Source of the DNA: Amorphophallus konjac | Taxonomy: Eukaryota > Streptophyta > Magnoliopsida > Alismatales > Araceae | Length of the DNA stretch: 64,000 nucleotides | Reading direction: 5' to 3' | Assembly: GCA_022559845.1 (NCBI GenBank) | Contig: CM040117.1 | Span: forward strand, 82,286,559 to 82,350,558 | Part shown: positions 56,881-64,000 of the stretch, one piece after another | How positions within the stretch are numbered: position 1 is the stretch's first letter | How the letters are laid out: each line of letters starts with the position of its first letter | Made by a program: the position numbers and the translations under genes | Notes under the pieces: generated by a model | The model's input: the letters and a program-made list of their open reading frames with translations, nothing else | What the model was told of the DNA's origin: nothing | The model's database searches: none

Positions 56881-57656
56881 CTCATTATCGGCTTCCATGC
56901 CGACAGCTATCCCATTATCGGCTTCCCTGCCGACAGCTATCTCAAATATCGGCGTCCATGCCGACAGCTATCTCATTATCGGCTTCCATGCTGATAGCTA
57001 TCCCATTATCGGCTTCCATGCCGACAGTTATCTCAAATATCGACGTCCATGCCGACAGCTATCTCATTATCGACTTCCATGCTGACAGCTATCCCATTAT
57101 CGGCTTCCATGCCGACAGCTATCCCATTATCGGCTCCCCTGCCGACAGCTATCTCAAATATCGACGTCCATACTGACAGCTATCTCATTATCGGCTTCCA
57201 TGCCGACAACTATCTCATTATCGGCTTCCATGCCGACAGCTATCCTATTATCGGCTTCCATGCCGAAAGCTATCTCAAATATCGGCGTCCATGTCGACAG
57301 CTATCTCATTATCGGCTTTCATGCCGAAAGCTATCCAATTATCGGCGTCAAGTCGACAGCTATCTCAATATCGGCATTTAGCCAACAGCTATCCCATTAT
57401 CGGCTTCCATGCCGACAACTATCTTAATATCGGCGTTTAGCTGACAGCTATCTGATAATCGACGTTTAGCTGACAGCTCTGTCATTATTGGCATCTAGCC
57501 GACAGCTCTCTCACTATCGGCATCCAAGCCGACAGCTTTCAGATTTATCGGCGTCCGTGCAGACAGCTTCCTAATTACCAGCATCTAGGCCGACAACTTC
57601 TGACTATTGGCATCCGAGCCAGCAAGCTCTTCACTATCAGCATCCACGCCGACAGC
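56881..57656 (+). repeat. 26-copy tandem array of ~30-bp hairpin units
   Basis: Core unit TATCGGCTTCCATGCCGACA followed by GCTATCTCAT. I count 26 units, with more divergence toward the right end. Each fresh unit holds TCGGC and GCCGA, six bases apart, able to form a five-pair hairpin. Variants include TCGGCGTTTAGCTGACAG, which still pairs if G-U is allowed. Tandem arrays before the 3' LTR are common in Tat elements. No spacers like those of CRISPR. Confidence 0.93.
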
Positions 57657-57855
57657 TACCCAAAGTTGTTCAAAAAAAAAGGGAAGAGAAGAAGAAAAAA
57701 AAGGGAAGATAAGAAAAAAAAGAAGAGAAGAAGAAAAAGAAGGGAAATAAAAGAAGAAGAAAAAAAAAGAAGAAGAGAAGAAGGAAAAGAGAAAAAGAAA
57801 AGAAGAAGAAAAAAAAGAGAAGAAAAGAAAGAAAAAAGAAGAGAAATAAATCATC
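57657..57855 (+). repeat. Purine-rich (GAAGA)n tract
   Basis: About 190 bases of A and G in GAAGA, AAGAA and GGGAA steps. Open frames on both strands are due to this composition. It lies between the hairpin array and the second repeat family. Confidence 0.95.
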
Positions 57856-57899
57856 ATCGAAGCCTCCGAGGGATGTCGACTCGTCAAGTCCCGCCGGAG

Positions 57900-58262
57900 A
57901 TCAAAATATTTTAAGTCCCACCGACGCATAAGACCAGTGGCCCAGACCTTTCGTCTGGTTCCATGAACAAAAAGACCCTTGCTTCGGCACTAACCCCATG
58001 TCAATGAATAAACCGCCTCAGTATAACAATTCCCTATCCCACCGACGAACAAACCCGTGGCCCGGACCTTCCATCCAGGTCGATGAACAAAATGAACCTC
58101 CTTGCGTGGCTCGGACCTTCCGTCCAAGTCGATGAACAAAAAGAACCTCCTTGCTTGGCTCGGACCTTCCATCCCAGTCCATGAACAAAAATGCATCCCC
58201 TTTGCTTGGCTCGGACCTTCCGTCCGAGTCGATGAATGAACAACTTTCCTAAACCCAGCACG
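57900..58262 (+). repeat. Second tandem family in M2 with GGACC stem-loops
   Basis: Five copies of about 57 bases, the first weak, sharing CGGACCTTCC and GATGAACAAAA. Stem-loops: CCAGAC to GTCTGG at 57942-57958, and CTCGGAC to GTCCGAG at 58210-58228. The three middle copies pair less well. Confidence 0.8.
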
Positions 58263-58570
58263 AGTCACCAACTCCCCCTTGGGATTGGCCTCATCTAAGT
58301 CATTTTGGGCCTTTTTCCTGGGATGACGCATACGCCCATCCTTCTTGCTTCGGCATTCACCCCATGCCGATGACTAAACCCCCACTCTGACATGTCGGTC
58401 CTCGTGCATATGTGGTGAAGCGATCCCCTCATCCCTTCGCTGAAGGAGTGAGCGCTTTCCCGTGAATTCGCACCGGACTAGCATCCCACTGGCTCAAAAG
58501 AATAGATATCCTATCGAAGAACTCTACACTCGCGGGCCCCGCGCACTCATCCCTCGCTTGCACCGCCCAC
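58263..58570 (+). other. M2 3' noncoding region before the polypurine tract
   Basis: No gene or repeat of note. It includes ATGCCGATGACTAAA-like traces of the repeat family (near 58367). Short plus-strand open frames from 58462 cross the polypurine tract and LTR start and are not genes. Confidence 0.5.
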
Positions 58571-58584
58571 GAGTGGGGGGCATT
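58571..58584 (+). promoter_or_regulatory. Polypurine tract of M2
   Basis: GAGTGGGGGGCATT directly before TGTGGACG, the LTR start. It sets the left boundary of the LTR. Confidence 0.8.
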
Positions 58585-60387
58585 TGTGGACGTCAAAAAA
58601 GAGAGAAGAAAAGGAATGTTCCTGTGGCACAGACTCCTCGACACCCCGAGAGAAAGTCAAAGACGGAAAGTATACTCGACGCTCCGCCACCCAACGAGAA
58701 GCCCTTCAGGCAGAAGAGATGGCCCCGGCTCTCCAGTCGGCATTGCCAAAAGCCGAATCAGGAAGAAACCCGGTAATTCGGAGACATGCTCATCATGCGC
58801 CGAAAATCACTCGAAGTCCTAAATCGGGACTCGGGGGCTCTAAACTAAACATCACGGAGGTAGTGCATTACAACTAAAGCATTGCGGGAGCACAAGTGTT
58901 CGCCTGGATCACCACAGAGCTGGGACGAAGTCTTTTGACACTTAAACCGGCGCAACCTCCACTTAAACTGGCGCGCCCCTCCAAGGGGGTTTTAAACCGG
59001 CGTGCCCCTCCTCTTGGTGCTAATCCAGCGTGCACCTGAAGTTGGTTTAAAATGGCGTGCTCCTTTATTGCTCCTAAACCGGCACGCTCACCGCGCACCA
59101 TTTTAACCAAGGTTGCCGTCCCATCTTCCGTCCGATCCCCTGTTTTAGGGTGCAAACAAAGAGAATTTACCCGAAATGGGTGAACAGCTTGCACCTGACC
59201 AGCATGTAACTGCCTGAGCCCTTCCTGCTCCCAGGAATGGAAGGCTTCGAGCTCCGCACCAAACGTCGGTTCTCCGCCGATCACCGTCAGCCAAATCTCG
59301 TGGAGGCAGCTTCCCTACTCTACGGCCCCCTACCCGTAGGCCACTCGATGGCTTCGAACAAGATGCAGGGTGGAAGAAAGAGCAAGGCGCTACAAAAAGG
59401 AATTGAGACTCCACTGGAGAGGGGATGCTGATGGCTAAGCGATTGGTCAGAGGTTGGTAGCGAGAAGAGAAAGCCATCCAAAGAGAAAGAAAGCTTCATC
59501 CCCTGACGCTAGAGAGGTGAGGAAGAAGAGAGGGTCTGTGAGAGAAGAGAGGTGAGCTCTGGGGAGGGGGGAAGAGCTTGTGCTATGTTCCTCTCCCTCG
59601 CATGAGTTTCAAGTCCTTCTCCTCCGCTGTATTCTCCCTTTGCTCCGGGGTAGATCCCCTCCTGTATCTCTTTTCCCCCTTTCCCTTGGGGATGAATAAA
59701 AAGAATGATTTTTGGTGGGCATGAGTAATGTTCTACTGCTTTGATCTCCTCCCCCTTTCTCCCAATTTTCTTATCATCCAGGGACCTTGGAGACCTGTCT
59801 CTCTATGGCACGGCCTTCAGAGGAACCCATCAAAGGGATGAACATCTAAAGCCTCTCGTGGCACACATCTATCCCGCTTGAATGTTAATGAAACCATTAC
59901 CCGTGAGTCGTGAGAGTTCTTGAAGGCTAGTCCTCGAGCTCTTCCACAGTCAAATGTGGGTTAACGGACCGCCGTGAGGTCTGCGTTTTGAGGTTCACCC
60001 CAGAGCAATCCGTTTGGTGTTTCTCTATTTTTCTCTGGCAAGCCTTAGTCCGGGGGAGATGCTGCCCAATTTTCACCAGGAACATAAACAATAAGGACAA
60101 GGAACGAGGGCACATAACAGATGATAAATGAAGTTCCCTCAGAACAAAATGCTTCCCTGAGTAAGGCACTGAACTAACCTCTAAAGCCTCGCATAATAAA
60201 CTCCTCCAGTAAAACACTTAAACCTTCATGCTAAGTGAACTTAACAAATGCCTAAAACACTTAAACTTCCTCTCCACGAACTTAATCCACCAATTGGGTG
60301 AACAAACCAATCAACGAATTAACTTGCAGGTGAAAGAAAGAAGAAAAAGAAGCGAAGAGAATGAAATTAAGCTTCTAAGAGCTATCC

Positions 60388-60670
60388 CGGTGTGCTCCTA
60401 TCCGGCGCGGGCTAACCCGGCGCGGTACCCCCCCCCTCCGCGCCGGTTTAGCTTCACACTCAAAACCGCCTCCATTTTCTTGGCATCTACCCGGCGCGCT
60501 CCCCTTCCTTGGCTTGGACCCCCCTTTACCGGCGCGCCCCATGGCCCTACTTAACCCGGCGCGCCCTTGCACCTCCTATTCCGGCGTGCCCCTTGGCATC
60601 CCCTTAACCGGCGCACCCCTTGGCATCCCCTTAACCGGCGCGCCCATCTGCTTCCTTAAACCGGCGTGCC
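60388..60670 (+). repeat. CCGGCGCGCC box array in the M2 LTR
   Basis: About nine boxes of CCGGCGCGCCC or CCGGCGTGCC type in 280 bases, many after a TTAA or CTTAA step. A smaller array lies at 58948-59100 with TTAAACCGGCGCG-like units. CpG-rich against the AT-rich surroundings. Confidence 0.85.
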
Positions 60671-61185
60671 TCATAAAAAAAAGAAGAGCAACAATTAGCT
60701 AAATAGAAGAAAAGGTTTGAAACTAAAGAAGAAAATAAAAGAAGGGACCTAAACTAATAAATGAAAATGAAAGAACATGAACCATTCCTATGAGAACAAA
60801 CCAGATAATTTAACAATTAGAATAACGCTAATAAAAATGCTATAACCTCGCATACCTTGGGACCATGTCTTCCCTTGGACCTCTCCAGCCAGCGCACCCC
60901 AAGTCTTGGTACGAAAGATGATATCGCCCCTGTTATAATCAAAATTTTCTTTCGGGGGCGGACGTTGCCCCCTTGACCCCCGCGACCTGACCGCACAGGT
61001 CGATCCACTTGTGAGGGCACACGATGGCGAGTTCGGGCTTCACACTTAACAATTCGCTTCCTCAGACTGTGCGTGAAGAGAAAAGCAATGATGCCCCATG
61101 GTAGCAGACGTGGACCTCGGAATCCCCGACATGGTCATGATCTGGGCACATCTTGGGCCGATAGTTCATCAGCTTGACCCACCTC

Positions 61186-61460
61186 TACCGGGATCCAATC
61201 CCGCACCCACATTAAACTGGCCGTACCTACGGCAGACATCCATATGGCTTTATCGTTGTCTTCGATGCTTCAAATGCGGACTCTCATCCGAACAATGAAT
61301 GGTCCGTTAGTGACCGACATATATATACCGGGATCTAATCCCACACTTGCATTAAACTTGCCATACTCACGGTAGACATTTGTACGGTTTGTCACCGTCT
61401 CTTACGCTACAAACGCGGGCTTCCGTCCGAACAAGAAATGGTCCGCCAGTGACCAACATG
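61186..61460 (+). repeat. 140-bp tandem duplication in the M2 LTR
   Basis: TACCGGGATC at 61186 and again at 61326. Both copies hold a CATTAAACT stretch, a GCAGACAT or GTAGACAT step, and ATGGTCCG. They differ at about a fifth of positions by eye. Confidence 0.85.
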
Positions 61461-61821
61461 CACGCATCTATGAACGTTTATGCCCCGACGCGGGGTCTGT
61501 TTAAACGCAATCCGAGGTTTTGGCTCTCACTTCCGTTATTATGAATTTCAGGCCATGGGGCCCCTTTTCCTGGCAATCAATCAAGGGTTTTTCCCCTCTT
61601 CAAGGGAATGTAATTAACGTCGTAGCCTTTATGGTACGGTGGGTTCTCAGTTTCGACACGAACCACATAATTATCTGATTAGTCAGATCGAGCACACCAT
61701 GGGATTCATCGAAGCTCGAATAAATCGTCACCTAGGTGACTGGCACGCCCTCGCACTAAATAAATGAATTAACCCCGATCAATAAACGAATCGATTCTTT
61801 TCGAATTTTAGTGCGACCACA

Positions 61822-62052
61822 TCCCACTAGAGGTCGGAAGCCCGTCCCTTTGGGTTATCCACTTCTCGTCCGAGTCTAATGGCTAGAAATTGCTGGAGAA
61901 TCTGGACCTGACCGATGAAGTACGCGAAGTCGCAAGAATCTGAGCAGCAGAATATCAGCGCCGGGAAAGGAGCATACTGACTATCCACCATGGAAGGGAT
62001 GCCAATCCCTCAGACTTGGAACGCGGCGGCCCTGCAGAAGTTCTACTTTTGA
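61822..62052 (+). pseudogene. C-terminal fragment of Tat integrase (T)
   Basis: Right of M2 the reading IPLEVGSPSLWVIHF and ENLDLTDEVREVAR, then AAEYQRR, are typical of the C-terminal region of Tat integrase. A gap follows, with a direct jump to PIPQTWNAAALQKFYF and stop TGA 62050-62052, which is the usual end of these proteins. So the fragment has an internal deletion of the part with the basic module. One stop (TAG) lies near 61878 and another near 61941. It fits the missing end of T pol. Confidence 0.7.
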
Positions 62053-62295
62053 GCTCATCCATACATGTAAGAAACCAATAAAGATAGTAAACTCTCCATT
62101 TCATTAATGTCAAAATTTTGGCACATCAGATGGGCCGTAGCCAGCACAATGTGCATAATATATATATATATGCTACAACATGGACTGATTACTTGGTGTG
62201 GATGAGGTTAGCGATCCTAAGCCGAGCCACTGACTTCACTTAGTGTGGAAACTGGCTCGGATAACGGGACGACTGACTTTGTCTGCTCGGGAAGT

Positions 62296-62757
62296 TCAGG
62301 AGAGATGGTACCAGTAGGAAGGAAAAGAAATGGAAAATATGCCCGGGCACCAAAAAATAAGAGAAGGCCTCCACTGCCAACTCTTTGGAAGAGGGAGCAG
62401 AATAAAGCCAACAATGGATGGCGCGGGCAAGAAGACACAGAAAGCAAGCACCCGCCAAGTGGTGCGAGCAAGGAAAGAGGAGGAGCAGAAATAGGGCATC
62501 CTCCAAAGAGTGAAAGAAAAAGGAGGGGGAGAGGGGGAGCGGAGGAGGAGATGAGAAAGGAGCGAGGCAAGGCCATAGTGCTGAATGCCCTCCTTCTCTC
62601 GGACTTCGTCCGCTTCTACCTTCCTAAGTAGGGGCGGCGGTCTAGAGGTCAGGAGGGAGAACGTCGCCATGCTCCGTCCCTTCTTGTATGCCGACCGCCC
62701 CTCGCCGTCCATTCTTCTACGTCGAAGTAGTCTAGACGCCGCCACCGAAGCCTTCAT
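62296..62757 (-). CDS. Candidate antisense ORF in the T 3' region
   Basis: ATG at 62757 on the minus strand opens 153 codons to TGA at 62298-62296. The protein begins with a basic part (RLLRRRRMDGEGRSAYKKGR), has a charged middle (RKVEADEVREKEG), and then a long hydrophobic, Ser- and Cys-rich part of about 80 residues with possible membrane segments. A TATA box lies about 145 bases upstream on the same strand. Grande-type Tat elements carry an antisense gene in this place; whether the two are related cannot be judged here. The hydrophobic part could be an artefact of an AG-rich plus strand. I do not know a function. Confidence 0.35.
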   Translation of the reverse strand: MKASVAASRLLRRRRMDGEGRSAYKKGRSMATFSLLTSRPPPLLRKVEADEVREKEGIQHYGLASLLSHLLLRSPSPPPFSFTLWRMPYFCSSSFLARTTWRVLAFCVFLPAPSIVGFILLPLPKSWQWRPSLIFWCPGIFSISFPSYWYHLS

Positions 62758-62900
62758 CAACGTCGGACTCCATACTTCACCAGAAGATGACAACGGAAAA
62801 GATGGCGGTGCCGATTTTCACCGTAGAGAGAAAGAAGAGTAGGAGACTTAGCAAAAACCCTTGTTGCAGCGTGAAGAGGAAGAGGCGCCCTTCAGGACCT

Positions 62901-62908
62901 TTTATATA
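62901..62908 (-). promoter_or_regulatory. Candidate TATA box for the antisense ORF
   Basis: Minus strand GGCCTATATAAAAGGTCC, a strong match to the plant TATA consensus. It is followed on the same strand by a CT-rich leader and the antisense ATG at 62757. A first, short upstream frame (ATG 62773) is closed by TAG after 13 codons. Confidence 0.45.
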
Positions 62909-63299
62909 GGCCAGAGAGGGAAACCCCTGCCTTAATTGAACCTCTCCTAGAAAACACGCAAGGGACTACAAAGCGAAGGTGAATACCTCCCCAAGGAGTA
63001 ATTGCGCCTCCCTGCCATTAAAATCTCTCTATGGGAATACGTGAAAAGACGGATCATTTAAAGCGTAGAAAGATAGAAAAATGCCAGATAAGCACCCTTT
63101 GATCAGCCGATCAGGATGACGACCAGATTTTTTGGCAAAAGAATCGGACAAGATATTTGATTTACCAACGATAAGGCATCCAGTGAAGTACGGTGAGGAG
63201 CATTTAAGTATGCACTGATATGCTAATTACCATTATATTTCAAGAAAAAAGAAAGTGCAGGGTGAAGTTTCCAAAAGAAGGCCCCAAACAAAAAGAAGG

Positions 63300-64000
63300 T
63301 GATGTGACACAACCTAGGACTCAACAAGCAAACACAATTAAGCATTCAAAACGGGCCGATAATGGCAACCGCTCACCCGATGCTCACTAAGACCCGGGGG
63401 TAACTTGGCAATGCCAAGGGGAGGTTGTGTGGGCTGGGCCCTTGCTGGTAGAGGGTCAGCAAGGCCAAGGTTTGATTCTCCAAGGGTATGGCTGCCCAAA
63501 TCAAGGGTCCGACGAAGTGCCAAAGCGCACGGGTTCCACTCTCTTCCCACGATGATCACTTATAGCAATGAGCTTAAGGATCGGGCTCTCGTCACGGCCA
63601 GCGGAGTTTATGAACTAATATTGAAAGAACAAGCATGAATTAGAGTAAAGTTTTGGAGCACTCACTCGACCGGTTTGAAGAAACCGGTCCCGCTCGGAGA
63701 CGAGGGTGAGCGGGGAAGCGTGGGTTCCCCACACGCCGCGCCGGGGTAGCTTGACCTGTTTAAGCTATTACAACACTACACCTCTCGCAGGAGGGGGGAC
63801 CTTGGGGTGGGGGTTAATGATATTACAATCAATACTACCTCCACGCAGGGAGGGGCCTTCAGCCGGCCAAGCGGGGAGGGGAAATCAAAGCAAAGAGTGA
63901 GGAATAAGTGATGACACCGAATCTGCCTGCTGTCTGCAGATAAGGATAGATATCCAGTGTTGCAGCTGTAGAACTTGCTCAAGAATTTTTCTGAGGGCGA
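63300..64000 (-). repeat. C2, LTR of the C1 family, minus strand, running off the right edge
   Basis: Reverse complement of the end of the C1 LTR: it starts TGATGTGACAC at 63300 (LTR end ...GTGTCACATCA). It shares the CCCTTGCTGGTAGAGGG stretch, the GAGCGGGACCGG stretch and the perfect stem-loop at 63668-63689. GAAGG (63295-63299) is the expected target duplication. Only 700 bases are in the window, so whether C2 is a solo LTR or a full element is open. Confidence 0.9.

Larger units (their letters stand above)
56528..61821 (+). mobile_element. Element M2, 3' end of a Tat-like Ty3/Gypsy retrotransposon
   Basis: Noncoding 3' region with low-complexity DNA, two tandem-repeat families, a polypurine tract (58571-58584) and an LTR (58585-61821). 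The LTR starts TGTGGACGTC and ends GACCACA. At its right edge Tat integrase sequence starts in mid-domain, so M2 was inserted into the integrase of T. At its left edge T stops about 40 codons too early and no 5' LTR or coding part of M2 is present, so a deletion removed those. The LTR end matches that of M1. Confidence 0.72.
58585..61821 (+). repeat. 3' LTR of M2 (3.2 kb)
   Basis: TGTGG at the start and CCACA at the end form the terminal inverted repeat. The last 250 bases match the end of the M1 LTR. It contains GGCGC-type arrays at 58948-59100 and 60388-60670, and a 140-base tandem duplication (61186-61460). Short open frames inside follow the repeats; no gene supported. No TATA box was recognised with confidence. 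Confidence 0.78.
30743..63299 (+). mobile_element. Element T, Tat-type Ty3/Gypsy, the outermost host element
   Basis: Pieces in order: end of the 5' LTR (30743-30839), primer site, gag part 1 (30877-31847), gag part 2 and protease (41670-42727), RT, RNase H, second RNase H and integrase (53591-56527), the end of integrase (61822-62052) and a noncoding 3' region (62053-63299). C1 and Sirevirus B split it cleanly with target duplications. M2 separates the integrase parts, but T sequence is missing at its left edge, so a deletion happened there. That the last two pieces belong to T rests on protein homology to the end of Tat integrase, not on an exact join. Its 3' LTR is not visible. Confidence 0.8.
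62053..63299 (+). other. 3' noncoding region of T with antisense elements
   Basis: From the integrase stop to the C2 insertion. It contains a short AT run (62157-62171), a region with an antisense frame and TATA box (separate entries), and AT-rich DNA after 62920 with no further feature. Tat elements often carry extra ORFs, sense or antisense, in this position. Confidence 0.55.

Noticed and set aside
56389..56898. Minus-strand frames rich in Phe, Leu, Cys, looking like membrane proteins
   Set aside because: They come from the A/C-rich low-complexity tract.
56881..57656. CRISPR-like array of 30-bp repeats
   Set aside because: Units are head to tail, with no unique spacers, in a plant retrotransposon.
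57585..57929. Lys/Arg/Glu-rich plus frame and Phe/Ser-rich minus frame
   Set aside because: They come from the purine-rich tract.
58462..58877. Overlapping Arg-rich frames
   Set aside because: They run across the M2 polypurine tract and LTR start, a boundary no host or element gene would cross.
58585..61821. M2 LTR considered as the 3' LTR of T
   Set aside because: Its last 100 bases do not match the end of the T 5' LTR (30743-30839), and Tat integrase sequence continues after it.

Overview
The window is plant nuclear DNA made almost entirely of nested LTR retrotransposons. Chromodomain Ty3/Gypsy, Tat-type Ty3/Gypsy and Sirevirus (Ty1/Copia) elements, kilobase LTRs and 5-bp target duplications point to a flowering plant with a large, repeat-rich genome. 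I found no host protein gene, tRNA, rRNA or CRISPR array. The species cannot be named from this sequence. 

Layout, left to right. (1) 1-3862: 3' end of chromovirus L1 (integrase, chromodomain, 3' LTR), inserted in the pol of M1. (2) 3863-13985: 5' half of M1, a Tat-like Gypsy element on the minus strand, with one long gag-protease-RT frame and a 3.7-kb 5' LTR; it sits in the pol of Sirevirus A. (3) 13986-19453 and 30381-30742: 3' half of Sirevirus A (RT, RNase H, an extra ORF3, 3' LTR); its LTR is split by element D. (4) 19454-30380: complete Tekay/Del-like Gypsy element D. (5) 30743-63299: pieces of the oldest element, T (Tat-type Gypsy with two RNase H domains). T is split by complete chromovirus C1 (31848-41669, TSD TTCAA), complete Sirevirus B (42728-53590, TSD CGGCC/CAGCC) and the 3' end of another Tat-like element, M2 (56528-61821). 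(6) 63300-64000: an LTR of the C family on the minus strand (C2). 

The nesting order T > Sirevirus A > M1 > L1 gives relative ages, and the number of broken codons per element agrees with it. No element is intact. Most premature stops are TAG, TAA or TGA at places where relatives suggest CAG, CAA or CGA, as expected from deamination of methylated cytosine. 

The most interesting features are non-canonical. Both Sireviruses carry a collinear extra ORF (globular domain, coiled coil, proline-rich or acidic tail) between pol and the 3' LTR. The DNA before that ORF repeats the GGTCGACC palindromes, and in copy B a TATA box, found in the LTR U3. Element M2 has a 26-copy array of hairpin-forming 30-bp repeats and a second hairpin repeat family upstream of its 3' LTR. 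M1 and M2 both carry arrays of GGCGC-type boxes in their LTRs. Region T has a possible antisense transcription unit with a good TATA box.
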